The translations under genes and the position numbers were made by a program. From Coniosporium tulheliwenetii (taxonomy: Eukaryota; Ascomycota; Dothideomycetes): a stretch of DNA of 64,000 bases. The stretch is from NCBI GenBank assembly GCA_030247845.1, contig JAPDRP010000002.1, positions 868,001 through 932,000 of the forward strand, read 5' to 3'. Below the pieces are notes generated by a model that worked only from the letters and a program-made list of their open reading frames with translations, had not been told where the DNA came from and ran no database searches. Every line of letters starts with the position of its first letter. Position 1 is the first letter of the stretch. Shown here piece after piece: positions 23,648 to 36,101 of this stretch.

Positions 23648-25405
23648 ATGTCAAAGTCAATCCTTTCCGCATCAGCCAAAGGTGCCACGTTTCTGATCCT
23701 TCTACAAGTCGGCTCCCGTGCCCTCACATTCGCTGTCAATCAGGTCCTTCTAAGATTTCTGTCTCCTGAACTGCTCGGCATCTCGTCACAACTCGAGCTT
23801 TACTCTATCTCTGTGCTCTACTTTGCTCGTGAGAGCATCAGAGTAGCTGTGCAAAGGCAAGCCACTGGAACCCAGGCAGTCGTTAACCTAGCATACATTG
23901 CGATTCTGCTAGGTGTTTTTCTGGCTTATGTCCTTGCAGCGCTATATCTACGAGTGGAAATTCCCAATGTCCCGTATTTCGTTGAATCGCTTGGGCTATA
24001 TGGCGTCGCAGCCATCATCGAACTCCTTGCCGAGCCGAGCTTCGCGGCAGTCCAGCAGAACATGCTCTACAAAATCAGGGCTTCTACTGAGACAGCAGCC
24101 ACCATAGCAAAGTGCTTCGCCACCTGTGGGTTTGCTATCTGGGCTGCTGAAAACCGCCTTGATGTGGGGCCTTTACCGTTTGCTGTTGGACAGGCAGTCT
24201 ACGCATTCATGCTGCTCCTCTCATACGTGCATCAACTCCGGGGTGTGTCTGTACAGGACAAGTTCTCGTTGCTACTCACAAAGGTCCCTTCTAAGTGCGT
24301 CACACTCTGCATGGCGATCATAACATACCACTGACCGCATAACCAGTGACTCAACTTCCTACGTCTTCGGCTATTTCTCCAAGCCACTTTGCAGCCTTAC
24401 GCTGAGCATGTACCTGCAATCCGCAGTCAAGTACGTCCTCACGCAAGGCGACTCCCTTCTCATAGCCTCGCTAGCTTCGCTTCGTGATCAGGGCGCGTAT
24501 GCTCTGGCCTCGAACTACGGAGGTCTTGTAGCTCGTATGCTGTTCCAGCCAATCGAAGAAACCAGCCGCAACCTCTTCGCGAAGCTATGTGCGCTCCAGC
24601 CGAAGTCCCAACAGCCGACTAGGGAAGGCATCAAGCAATCGAGGGACGTTCTCCGGGACGTGCTAAAGCTGTACCATCTCATCTCGCTCGTCGCCTGCTC
24701 GCTTGGACCCACGCTGGCACCTCTGCTCCTGCGCATCGTGGCAGGTGCGAAGTGGGCAGATACCGGGGCCGGGGAAGTGTTAGCTACCTACAGCTATTAC
24801 ATTCCGCTCCTAGCACTCAATGGTGTAACTGAAGCCTTCGTCGCAGCTGTCGCGAGCAATTCAGAGCTGCGTGCTCAGTCCGTCTGGATGGGCGTATTCT
24901 TTGCTGGATTTGCTAGCTCTGCATACCTCTTCCTCGGTGTACTAGAGATGGGTGCGCAAGGCCTCGTATACGCCAACTGCGTGAATATGCTGCTGCGCAT
25001 TGTTTGGGGGTTGAGTTTTATCAGGCGATACGTTCGCCGAAATGGAGAAGTAAGCGTTATCTGCCGACAAGTCGTTTCCACAATCCGCTGCTGACGTTGT
25101 TTGCAGGTCTTTTCATATGCTGACACACTACCGTCGGCAATGAGCATCGTTGCGGCAGTATGGGTACCAGCGGCGCTGAAAACAACTACGGGCATGTTGT
25201 TGGCCTATGGGCCCCTTGGAGACCTGCTCCGGACGGGCGCTATCGGTTCAATGTTCGGCATATCGTTGTAAGTATACTTACTGGAGTGACAGGGGCAGCC
25301 GAAGCTGACTGTGAACTTCATAGGCTACTCTTTGAGCGGGACTATGTGGTACACTGCGCTCGCATGTTTAAGCCCAACAGCGCGGGCAGGTCAAAGACAG
25401 GCTGA
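23648..25405 (+). CDS. RFT1: RFT1, lipid-linked oligosaccharide protein of the ER
   Basis: ER membrane protein required for N-glycan precursor (Man5GlcNAc2-PP-dolichol) supply. Four exons: 23648-24294, 24347-25049, 25107-25267, 25324-25405. They total 1593 nt, 530 residues, with all junctions in phase and no frame break. Family blocks seen are SAKGATFLILLQVGSRALTF near the N-terminus, LELYSISVLYFARESIRVA, VKYVLTQGDSLLIASLASLR, DQGAYALASNYGGLVARMLF and FQPIEETSRN, ending with LLFERDY. Many hydrophobic helices span the length. OST3 and COG4, also secretory or glycosylation genes, lie within the same window. Confidence 0.95.
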
Positions 25406-25596
25406 TTATTATTAATTGCCCCGACTGTACACAGATCGTATCAGAGATCCCGAAGCATCTACGTAATGGGAACATATCGAAACTTTCTTCGTGCCTGAAC
25501 TAAGAGATTATGATGACCAAACCGGCTGTGGCTGTGCGCTCAGCCACACCTCCATGTCTCACAATCCTTCCCTCTCAGAAATTTTCTACAACCTAC

Positions 25597-26777
25597 ATGC
25601 TCTCCCGACGCATCTTCCGCCAGCTGACCGACAGCCTCCTGCTCGGTCGCACCCTGCTAGTACCATGCCAGTGCCATGTCTCCACAGTTGCCCGCCATGC
25701 GCAATCCGCAAACACCCAATATAATCCTCCCCAAATCCGCACCGCTTCCTCCTCCACGCGATGGAAAACGCGCCAATCCCGCGACCATTTCGCGCGCGAA
25801 GCCAAAGTCGCCGGGCTCAAATCCCGCGCAGCGTTCAAGCTCCTCGAAATGGACGAGAAGTACAAGCTCTTCCGGCCCGGTAACACGGTCGTAGACTTGG
25901 GATATGCGCCCGGCAGCTGGTCGCAGGTGGCTGTGACACGCACGAAGCCCGGTGGGAGGGTCATCGGGATTGACATCTTGCCTGTGCAGCCGCCGAGGGG
26001 CGTGTCGACGATTCAGGGCGACTTTTTGAGCCCGGCGGTACAGGCGGAGGTGAGGGCTTATGTGCAGGATCCGATGAGGGGAAGGCCGAGGAAGAAGGTT
26101 GTTTTTGCTAGGGAGGAGGATGAGGAGGTGGGACTTACGGAGGAAGAGTTGGAGGAGGCGGAGAGGGGGTGTATTGATATGGAGAGGCATGCGCTGCTTG
26201 GCTCTGGTGAGGCCGGGGCACATTCGACTGCTGCTTCACCTACAGCGGAACATGCGCATCTGAGCAGGAAACAGAGGGACGAAGCAAATGGCCGGGGGTG
26301 GACGTAGTGATGAGTGACATGTCCGCGCCCTGGGATCAGACCACTGGGTTCTGGAAGAGGAGCGTTAGTGACCCGTATCTTAGGATGATGAACACGAGCG
26401 GTATTGCGTTCAGAGACCACGTCGGGAGTATGGTACAGTTCTCTCAAATCCAACCAGTCTAAGGCATGACGCTCATCAATGGTAGGATCTCTGCAATGCA
26501 GCGTTAAACTTTTCCTTCGACACTCTGCGTACCGGCGGACACTTTCTCTGCAAGTTCTACCAAGGCGCTGAGGACAAGGCGCTAGAGAAGACGCTGAAGA
26601 AGCTATTCGAGAAAGTGCACCGGGAGAAACCCGAGTCATCAAGAAGTGTAAGTACATCTCGATAACAGGACTTCACGTCCATACTAACTCCACCAGGAAT
26701 CAAAAGAGGCGTATTTCGTTGCCCTACGCAGAAAAGAGGATCCTCTAAAAGAAGAAGTATTCGAAGAGCAAACCTGA
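25597..26777 (+). CDS. Mitochondrial FtsJ-type 2'-O-ribose rRNA methyltransferase (MRM2-like)
   Basis: SAM-dependent methyltransferase of the RrmJ/FtsJ family, probably modifying mitochondrial large-subunit rRNA. An N-terminal Arg/Ser-rich stretch looks like a mitochondrial presequence. The core follows: KSRAAFKLLEMDEKYKLF, the SAM site VVDLGYAPGSWSQVA, GIDILPVQPP, and VVMSDMSAPWDQTTG. The exons are 25597-26432, 26486-26647 and 26697-26777. The C-terminal exons carry GGHFLCKFYQGAED and ESKEAYFVALRRK. The frame breaks at 26294-26298 (GGGGG): one more G gives NGRGVDVVMSDM, whereas the raw frame stops at 26307. A charged insert of about 60 residues lies before VDVVMSD, as in other fungal MRM2 proteins. 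Confidence 0.88.
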
Positions 26778-27723
26778 TTCCGCGCAACAGCAGCCATGCG
26801 TGGCTGTATAGCCTCAACGCCGCCCTTGTTGACGAAGCTGCGCTGGGATGATGGAGTATCCACCCGCGCACATCGTTCATCATATTGCCACCCAAGAAGT
26901 CCTGAGGACCTATACGCGGCAAGGACGGGCGTTTAGAGTGCGAGTTTCCGGATCACATCCACAGCGCAAAGGCCCGGCCTACGCCAGCACAACCGTGTAG
27001 GTCGACAAAGGCGGGCTAGAGAAGCTTCTACGAGGAAGGCGTTCTGCGGAAGTAGCAGTATTACCGCTTTCGGAAGCCGAGGAACGACGTGGAACGACGA
27101 CGAGAATAGAACCTCAGAAAATTGACAATTAGGCTCTGTCATGACAATCTCTTGATCTGCTTCGCCATGCTGAGGGCCTTTCGGTTGTTGGCAATGATTT
27201 TCCTTGGCCTGCGCTACTGTGCTAAAGACATCTACGGTCGTTTTCACCGGTTTAGCCAATCGGCACCAACCTACTGAGGCTCCTCGTACTATTCACAAAT
27301 TTGGCCCTTGCTATTGCTTTTGCCCTTGCTCTTGCTTGGAGCTGGCCTGGCCGCCGCCGCTTTGTACCAGGTATCAGTCGTTCTACGGTTACTCTTCCCT
27401 TCCAAATACGGCAATATATGATGCTCGTAGGCCCTCTGTCACTTTTCAAATCACGGCATCCACTCTGAGCCGTTCGCTAGTCTATGTAGTCCGCTGGGTT
27501 GCAGTGACATGCGCGCGATGGAACGCGCTCAGAAGCGTAATTCTTTGTAAAGCCGAGCAGTACCATATAAAGTCGTTGAACACAAAGCCCAGCACCCGAG
27601 TCCATCCAAAAGAGCCGAAACGCCAATCTCAACCAAGCCTCGACGTACCAAACCAAACACCAAGTCACAAATCCTCACCGTTTGAACATCATCGCAAATG
27701 ACCATTAGCACAACTGCTCCATC
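26778..27723. other. Intergenic between convergent genes
   Basis: 3' regions of the MRM2-like gene and the coiled-coil gene. Short open frames only; nothing recognised. Confidence 0.4.
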
Positions 27724-29840
27724 TCACTTCAGCATCGACGCATTAGCCGCCGCGGCCCTCCTATCCTTCTTCAACGGACTAAACATGAACCCGTCCTCCG
27801 TACTGACCATGCCCCCATTGAACCCACCACCGATCCTCCCCGCACCCAGCGCCTTACCCAGCGATCTCGCAGCAAAGAGTCCCTTCCCAGGTATCGGCTT
27901 CGCAGGCGGTGCGCCTTCGTCATCGTCGAACAACGTCTTTCCCAGCCCACTGCCACCGCCGAGCTTCCGCTTCTTCTTCTTCTCGGCAGGCGGTTCTGCG
28001 TTGAAGGTCGCGAATGAGGCGAGTGACTTTCTGGGGCCGTTCATTGAGGTAGGCTTGAGTTTCGGGACGAGGGGTTTGCTGGCTTCGGCTGTGTCGTTTA
28101 GGGGGACGGTGGTTGGGGCGGCGGGCGCGGAGTTCTCGTCTGCGCTGTCCTCTTCGGCGACTTGCTCTAAGGTTGGCACGGCGGTTTTCTTCCGCCCGGC
28201 CGTTGTCTTGGTGTTCGCTTTGCCGGCGGAAGAAGTTGCTAAGGGCTTGGACCTGGGCTTCGGTGCAGCTGGCTTTTTGACTGCTTTCTTCGGTTGGGCT
28301 GACGGCGTACTGGCCGCCTCAGCCGCCTCCGCAGGGTCTTGGTCCTCAGTCTGCACAGCGTCGGCTTCATCTTCATCTTCTTCCTGGATAGGAGAGTCTG
28401 GCGCAACACTAGTGGTCCGGTTCAGGAAGGGCGTGATGGAGAAAGTGGACTTGTCTCCAGGCACCGCAGAGCTCTGTTTGCCTCGCTTCGCTGGGCGTCC
28501 GTCACCAGGAGTGCCGATTGTAGCGTCTGGATCGAGGTGCAGCTGCGCGCTTGCGTGGGTTCTTGGCCGGATTGGCGTTGTTCGCTGCGGCGGCTGCTTG
28601 TGCACTTTGGAGCTCATTCTCAGTCTCCTTCAGCTTCTCTTTGGTAGTCTTGAGCTTGGTGCGGAAGTTGTTGAGCTTCTCATCGAGGATAGACTTCTGG
28701 GTCTCCCACTCCATCTGGGACTTTTGGACTCCCTTTTCGGCCTTTTCACGTGACAGCTTCTCGGCTTTGAGCTCTTTGCGGAGCGCTTCCAATTGAGCCT
28801 CTGAGGCGCTACCAGTGTCATTGACTTTCTGCTTCTTGAGCAGTTCGCGCTCGAGTCTCTGGTTCTCCAACTCAAGCTCGTGCTGAGTGGTCTGAGCGGT
28901 CTTCTCTGCCTTCTTGCGCTCGCGCCTCTCCTTAGCCAGCTCTTCGCGCAGCTCCTCGATCTCAGCTTCTTGTTTGGCGTCCTGCTCGGTGTTTTTCTCG
29001 TTGCGAGCCGCGACGCGTTCTGCTCTCCGTCTCTCCCGCTCCAGCTCCGCATGCGCTTTGTCGATAGCGCCCTCAGCGATCTCGCGCTCGCGCCGCTCCT
29101 TAGATAATTCTGCCCTCAGCTCCTGCATCTGTAACCTATACTCCGCGTCCACTGCGCTCACCCTCCGGTCCTTGTCTTTTGCTAAAGCACGCTGCGAGAC
29201 GCGCTTCTCGTTCTCGAGCTCGACTTGGATGGTGCTGAGTTGCCGTTGTAAGGATAGCTTCTCGGATAGCAGGCTTTGGTTTGATGTGGTCTGTTGGCGG
29301 AGATACTCGAGCTCTGGCTTCAGCGTGCCCAGTTCGCGCGCGAGTGCGAGCTTCTCGGTAAGGATTTTGGTGGAGTCGAGGGACATGTTCTGCAGCGACA
29401 TGACCTCCGCCTAAGCGATATGATCAGTGGGTGTGTAGGAAGCCGCGGCTGGTCGTGCTTACCTTGATCGTGTCTAACTCTCGAGCCCTCATGCGCAACT
29501 CGCTCACCACGCGCTGTTTCTCGGCCTTGACCTCTTCCAGCGCCCCGAGAGTTTCATCGAGGTTCAGTTGCAGTCCATCTGCGTGCGCCTCCTCTTCGCC
29601 TAACTGCGCGTGTAATTCGTCGTTCTCGTCCTCGAGCAGCAGCAGCTGGAAGCGGAGCTTTCGGATGTCTTCCTCTTTTGCAACACTCTCTACGTTATGC
29701 TTGCTGCGTTCGTAGTTCAACTCGGCTGCGGCGGTTTGCAGTGCTAGCTGGAGCTGTACACATATACAGTCAGGAAGGCGCAATCAACTTGGTTAAAGCG
29801 CACTTACCTCTGAATACTCAAAAGTATCTTGTGGTTTCAT
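27724..29840 (-). CDS. Long coiled-coil protein, function unknown
   Basis: Three exons (29808-29840, 29463-29753, 27724-29410) encode about 670 residues. The tiny first exon reads MKPQDTFEYSE and splices (GTAAGT...ACAG) to LQLALQTAAAELNYER. Residues about 15-400 are almost continuous coiled coil rich in Glu, Lys, Arg and Leu. A Lys/Pro/Ala-rich tail then includes DPDATIGTPGDGRPAKRGK, STFSITPFLNRT and a Gly/Lys-rich C-terminus. The frame changes near 28525-28545: one base too many separates RKRAAAP from DPDATIG. Unlike the other breaks this is an extra base (or two missing), not a simple one-base homopolymer loss. It resembles a conserved fungal coiled-coil family, possibly cytoskeletal or nuclear, which I cannot name. 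Confidence 0.75.
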
Positions 29841-30055
29841 CTTCGAACAATGCCGTTAAGATGTTTCGTGAACGATTGTCGTGGTAAAGATACGTGCGGT
29901 GCTGGAAGACGCGTGCGAGGCGTCTGTAAACACGACGACGACATGGCGCCGCACTTCGACCGGCACATCCTCGGCGTACATTAAGACCGAAGAGGACACT
30001 CAAGCTCCGAGCCTCAAGCACGACGGGATCATTACAACCTTCAATTCCAGACAAG

Positions 30056-31245
30056 ATGAGGATCCTACAGACCCTAGCAGGTTTGCTGCTTCCATTGACA
30101 GCATTAGCCGCAAAGAAGCCCACCGAAGACCGCTTCAGCGAATTCCGCACAAAGTCGCAGGCTGCTACACCCATCAAGCTCAATGACGACCTCTACACCC
30201 AATTGACAACCGCTCCCCGGGACTATGCGGTCGCCGTGCTCCTGACAGCTTTGGAAAGCCGATTCGGCTGCCAGCTGTGCAGGGAGTTCCAGCCGGAATG
30301 GGATCTCCTTGCCAGGAGCTGGACGAAAGGGACAAGAAGTTAGATTCGAGATTGTTCTTCGGAACATTGGACTTTGCGGACGGGAAGAATACCTTTCAAT
30401 CGGTACGACCAGGACTCAATTAAGAAGTGGCCGATGCAAAGGCTGACTTGATACTACAGTTGATGCTCCAAACTGCTCCCGTGCTGCTCCTCTTCCACCC
30501 CACCGTCGGGCCTAACTCTAAGCTCGACCCCCATCCAGTTCGCTTTGACTTTACCATGGGGTATGAGAACCCTTATCTCTTCCCAGCACCTCTTGCCTAA
30601 CGAGCCCGTGCTAACTCTTGTACAGCGCCCAAAATGCCGACACAATCCACGCCTGGCTCTCCCGCCATCTCCCCGACGGCCCCCATCCCCGCGTCGTCCG
30701 TCCCATAAACTGGGTCCGCATCATCTCCATCACGACCGGCGTCCTAGGCGCCATCACTCTCTTCGCCGTCGCGGCGCCCTACATCATCCCCATCCTGCAG
30801 AACCGCAACCTGTGGGCGGCATTCAGCCTCATTGCTGTGCTGCTCTTCACGTCGGGGCACATGTTCAATCACATTAGGAAGGTGCCGTACGTCTCTGGGG
30901 ATGGGCGCGGCGGGATCAGTTACTTCGCGGGCGGGTTCCAGAATCAGTTTGGGCTGGAGACGCAGATTGTTGCTGCCATGTGTAAGTACCTGTCTTCTCT
31001 ACTCGCGCTCTCCGGGAAACCCTGCGAAAAATGCCACTATGCTAACGACCACACTCCACATAGACGGTGTTTTGGCCTTCGCAGCCATTTCGCTCGCCCT
31101 GAAGGTCCCGAGGATGGCAGACCCGAAGGCGCAGCAGATTGCTGTCTTCGTATGGGGCGGCATCATGCTTGGGATGTACAGCTTTTTGCTGAGCGTATTC
31201 AGGCTGAAGAATGGGGGATACCCGTTCTGGCTGCCGCCTTTCTAG
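30056..31245 (+). CDS. OST3: Oligosaccharyltransferase subunit OST3/OST6
   Basis: Thioredoxin-fold subunit of the ER oligosaccharyltransferase that holds substrates through mixed disulfides. Four exons: 30056-30402, 30460-30560, 30626-30981, 31064-31245. It begins with a signal peptide (MRILQTLAGLLLPLTALAA). The lumenal domain carries the redox motif CQLC followed by REFQPEWDLLARSW. Four C-terminal helices follow (WVRIISITTGVLGAITLFAV, FSLIAVLLFTSGHMFNHIRK, VLAFAAISLALKV, FVWGGIMLGMYSFLLSVFRL). The frame breaks at 30329-30331 (GGG): an added G reads TKGDKKLDSRLFFGTLDFAD and joins the rest. Exon length is one base short of a multiple of three. OST3 and OST6 are paralogues; which one this represents is not settled. 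Confidence 0.92.
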
Positions 31246-32030
31246 ACTAATTGTCAAGCTATCCTCTCTGCTATGTATAGCTCAGTCGTGTAGACATAAG
31301 ATGGAGTGGTCTGGATAGAATTCCCAATGTCAGGATTAAGTCATGCTACTGAGCTCGCTTGATGTTCTTTTGAAGGAGAGTCGAAAGGCCAAAATCTGGG
31401 ACATTGGGCAGCAATATCTTGGTATCTGATACACAGTATCAGGTGGCCGTTTTCCACTATCTGATCCTCAGCCTGAGTCTTACCCTCCTTACACACTTTT
31501 CTGATAGGCCGTCGGATCATCCGCCCTTAGTCGGCAGTCCATTTCTTGCCCCCTTGCTCTCTTGCTTCCTCCCAGTTCTGCCGGGCGGCTTGCTCTTTGG
31601 CCGGTTTAAAGGCGTGGCAGCTTACTTAATGTCGGCGTGCTGCGTGAAATCCTTACTGATACTATGCTTCTTCACATACAACTCCTTCCCTTCGCCTCTT
31701 GACCCTGATGATGCGCGGTATCATTGTATTGGTTGGGTGGTGACCCTTCTACTTCCGCTGGGTCGGCCTTCGGATCCATTTCGTGTTTATGCGGATCACC
31801 TTGCGGACACATCGAATTGGTGCTCTTGTGAAGGTATTTCTCATAAATGCTAGCAGTGGAGCTTCCACTCTACTCTTCTCGGCGCTGTCGCAGAGTGTTG
31901 CTAGCCACGACGCAAAGATCTGCTCGGCGAGTACAATCGTGATCACAACTCCGGGATATCGATTGGACCACGGTGAAAATAGCGCCTACCCTCCTCTAAT
32001 ATCTCTATCGGAATCGGTTTTGCGGTTACA
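31246..32030. other. Intergenic
   Basis: No supported gene; one random-looking open frame at 31404-31853. This is the start of a gene-poor block that extends to about 36.1 kb. Confidence 0.4.
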
Positions 32031-32035
32031 ACCTC

Positions 32036-34100
32036 CTTACGTACCTTTGGCTTGCGCGGAAGGTTTTGCGACCTTGTCGAGTAAGCTCACCTTCGACTTG
32101 GTCCTCAAGCGTGGTTTAGCTGTGATTCTCGAGTTGTTTGCCGGTTGCTGAGCGTCTTTGCCTGTCGGAGAGATGTCTGTCCCGATTATCCTTGTGGTTA
32201 GGAGCGTCCTGAGCTGAGCTGGGTCGAGTGTGGAGGAGCTCAAAGTATCCGCTTGTGTTCCGTGGCTCTTATGGTCTCCAGGCGGTTGCTTCTTGGACTT
32301 GGTTTCTTCTTCCGTACTGTAATCTTCGTTCCAAAACAGGATCCAAGGCAGCATGCCCCTTACTGAGGGTGCCTGGAGATGGTGTTTGCCGTTCGGGATG
32401 CCTCAGCTTTTTTCTTTCCGCCCTTTCGACATCGCGACAAGTCGAGTCCGTAGAACGTCGCAACTTCCTCAATTGCTGTGATATTACTGAATTCGCCTTC
32501 ATAGAGATTTCCTTGGACGCGCCATTGACTCGTGCCAGATCCTCGATACTCGATCTCCAAGTGCTTGGGTCCATAGTGAGCTTCAGGTACGTATATAACA
32601 CAGCAAAACACCATTACCCATAACCGTAGCCGGTATCCTCATCTGTCACCACCAGCCGATGGCCGAAATCTCAGGCACGTCGTCATGCTTGGGTCGAAGC
32701 GGGCCCATGATCGGTGCATTGGTGGCCCACTTGCTCTTCCGTGCCCGTAAAGGCGGCTTGTATCTTGAGGTAATGGCCCGCTGCGTTGAGGTCGACGTCC
32801 ACTTGTTCCGCGTCGGCAGACAGCGCCATCCGCTGACCCTCCTTTCGAGCTGCTTCAAGTCTGGCTTGAAGGCTGACCTCAGCCTTTCCGGTTCGTCCAG
32901 CCTTTCCGGGCTTTCCTTCCATTGGTCTGCGCGATGGCCGCATCGCTCGCGGAGTTTTAGCGCGGGGAACATAGACGCTGACGGCGCGCTCCTGTCCTTC
33001 TCGGTGCACGCGGGAATATGCCTGCATCTCGTCGTTTCTGTTCCACCACACCTCACACTGGTTCAGCATCCAATCTACCACATTATCTCCCCGTTCTTTT
33101 GCCGCATAGTACCTCCCCGGCGGTCCTTCCGGCTCGGTGTTACACCCTCTTCTTACCGGCAACTCCTTCGCATATGCTATCGCCTAGCGTCACAACGTCT
33201 GCGTTCGGATTGGGAGCCAGCCCATAGCGGGCTCTTTACCCTCGCAGTCGTCGGAGCCGAAGACTCTGGCAAAGTCCTTGAACTCTTTGAAGGGATTACA
33301 GGTGAGGATGTCAATGGCGCCGTAAGCATCCGACCAGCGCGTTCGCGATAAAGGTTCCGGACAGCAGTATGGCCAAGTCGTATGGTAGCCGCTTAATGGC
33401 GGCGTGTGTTGTTCACATCCTTCGCCATCTGCACCTCGTCCAGGAATAGGTGCGGGAAAGCTTAGCCCAGGTCTCGGTAGAGGTCGCTGAAAAGGCTAGA
33501 GCGGTGCGAGTTTTGTGAGCCTTGGGAATAGACAGGTCTATGAGAGCCGCTTGTATGCCGACCTCCCGAGCGCGCTTTACGAAGCCCTCAAAGCCACTAC
33601 GGATGGCAGCTTGCCTCTCTACGAACTGGTATGTGCATATGAGAAAATTATATGCGCCAGCAATGATCTCGGTCGTGGTGGTCTGTGGATCGGTTAAGAA
33701 GAGGATTTCTGATTCTTTCCGTGTCCCGGTAAGATCCTCCACTGAGGATCCATGGCTGGCGATAGGAGCTCGTCAGGGTGGAGGACACGGCATCCCAACC
33801 CCTTGACAGTGGAGTCGTGCTTTTGATATAGAACCTTCTCGTATACGACCGAACCCCAACGTGGAATTTCTTTGTCGTCGGCATCCTTTGCACCCCAGAT
33901 TTCCTGTCCATACTGTACTTCTTCAAACGAAGGTCTCGGCCTTTATCTCCCAAGAATATGTATGACCCCCTCCACACCAAGGCTGATGCGAAGAAATTGT
34001 CATTCTCATTTGTCAGGATCACCGGTGCGGCTGTTCCAAACGGCTGGCGAGCTTGCCGCTTTCCTCTAGTGTTGATCGACGCTGGGTTGGAGACCTTGAA
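32036..34100 (-). pseudogene. Broken SNF2-type helicase gene
   Basis: Scattered SNF2-helicase motifs occur in correct minus-strand order but in different frames. A fragment at 33600-33650 reads YNFLICTYQFVERQ. Motif II, LFLDEVQMAKD, lies at about 33418-33456. A motif-III-like LAILLSGTFIAN lies at about 33343-33376, then AIDILTCNPFKEFKDFARVFG. A C-terminal motif VI, WWNRNDEMQAYSRVHREGQ, lies at about 32980-33045. In-frame stops and frame shifts separate them. No GKT (motif I) segment was found. A possible C-terminal tail extends to about 32040. A separate peptide near 34157-34240 (IPPEVRILIYKLAFEDL) resembles a 2EXR/F-box-like start and may be another gene scrap. This looks like a relic of an expanded fungal helicase family. 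Confidence 0.7.
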
Positions 34101-34249
34101 GGATATCGTGAATACCTGACGAGGCTTTATGAGGAGCCCGGAGGATGTAGTGGTTTATCAGCCGCCAGGTTGATAGAAGACTTGGACCAGGTCCTCGAAG
34201 GCCAGCTTGTAGATCAAGATTCGTACCTCAGGCGGGATTCACATGAATG

Positions 34250-36101
34250 GCGCGGCATACTGGCGGCCAAGATCCTGGAGGTTGATGGGATCCATGGAGG
34301 CAATGAGGCTGTTCATCGCGCTGATTCTGTTAGTCGGGGTGGTCCACATACCTCAGCTATAAGATGAACTCACCAAGATCTAGCGGCGGTTAATTGCCGC
34401 ACTTAAGAAAGAGGCGTGGTCGACGAAGACGGAGCGTGGGTTGAGGCCCTCGGGGCTTGGTATTCTCGACAGGAGGACATGATCGTATGCTGAACCGGGG
34501 ATTTTCCGGATCTACGACTTTGTTAGGATCGTGAAGTTGTTGATCTGATACTTCAAGATATCAGTCTTGTTGTTGAGTGGTGGACGTTCCGCTTCTAATT
34601 CAGCGGCCTTTCCAGGTTGGTGCTGCTGGGTTAGGGTCGGAATAGTAAGTCCTCCCTTTACAGTAAATTATATTGTCTGAGTTGTTTCTTTTACCAAACA
34701 CCGACGGTCGTCAGATCTTCCTCCCCTTTGGCGGTCGGAATTGGATGGATTGTGCATCAACAGGATATCGGCGCTCTTGACTTCGAAGCCATTGTGCCAT
34801 CTCACAAATCCGTGAGCCAGGTACCGGAAAGTTCTGCGCGAGATGTTGGTTCCAATAGCGGCAGCTTTGGATACTTCCGAGGGTAATAGGTCTTGTAGTG
34901 ACGTATACGAACGTCGGAATTGTATCCAGAGACATCATGCACGGCCTTGACTAAACAGTAGCACCTGGGTCGTAGTAGAGGTGCCCTTCCTTACGTGGTC
35001 TGGTCGCGTTGCTTGTTGTTCGTGAGTACCGTGTTTATTTTATCCGCCTTTTTCATAATTGTTTCGGAGGGCGCCAATTCTTCTCCGGTGCCGATCGTGA
35101 GGACGCCTCGCTCATGGAATTCTGACTGATCGTAGCTGTTGGCCATGCTGCTGCTTCCAGAGTAGTGATGACATGGTTATTGACTTATAAGTCTATTGTG
35201 TTATGCGGTGTGTTATTGTACAGACGTATGACTAAGGTGCGGCGCTTGGGTTGCAGTACTTAATTGTTGACGGTGCTGCTACTATTCGATCAGAGGTCTT
35301 CTCCGACGATGGATAGGTCCGAAATCGGGCTTGCTTCCTAGTATGTGTGATGTGCTTCTTTCCTTGTTAAGCATGTGCAGTAGCTGCCTGGTTAGTTCAG
35401 GAGGCGTCAGGGGACGCCTTGGTGTTGATATCATGTAAGTCTGTTATGTGAGTTGTGTTACTTGATTGTCGATGCTTTGTAGCTGTGAGTGTAAGGTTGT
35501 GTACAAAGAAGCAGCTGTGATGAGATCTAGGATTTTCGCTGCTTCTGCACCGGGAGAAACCGGCCCCGGCGTGCTTGATGGAGGTTCTGATGACGATGAT
35601 GATAACGACAACGATGATTGTGCACTTATCAACTAAAGTTTTCTTGCTGGTGCCACGCTGATAGTGGTACTAGAGGCCGTCCCGGGCATTGTTAGAGGAC
35701 ATGATATTATGAATATGAATGGTACTACAAGAGGAGCGCCGCAGCCGAAGAATTAGCGGAGTGGTTCGTGTAAGAATTCTAAAACCCATCGATTTCAGGC
35801 AATGACTTCGATATCATATTGCAGTGCAGATAAAGCCAAAATTCATTGTTGTATGATTTGAAGTTGACTGTATGTCAGAGAAGGAAGCTGATCATTACCG
35901 CTACATATGAAACAGGTGTGAGGTCCTTCCAAAACCGAGATTGTACTTTTGGTTTGTAGTAGTGCCAAAGACGTAACAAGAAAATGAATTAGCACCCAGA
36001 TCAAACGCTGGGTCAAACGCTAGGCGTGAACTTTTGAGGTATGGCGAAACCTTGCCTGATAGCCCAGGTAATCTCTGCGCTGTAGGCTACACCGGCCGCA
36101 T
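34250..36101. other. Gene-poor, decayed sequence
   Basis: No intact gene. Minus-strand frames near 34370-34650 read protein-like but contain stops (for example around SRIPSPEGLNPRSVFVDHAS), so this may be more of the relic upstream. 34950-36101 is AT-richer and without recognisable features. Confidence 0.4.

Noticed and set aside
27698..28753. Long plus-strand open frame of 351 codons
   Set aside because: It is antisense to the coiled-coil gene and rich in Ser/Leu/Phe as expected from reversed Lys/Ala/Glu codons; the minus strand has the protein-like sequence and introns.
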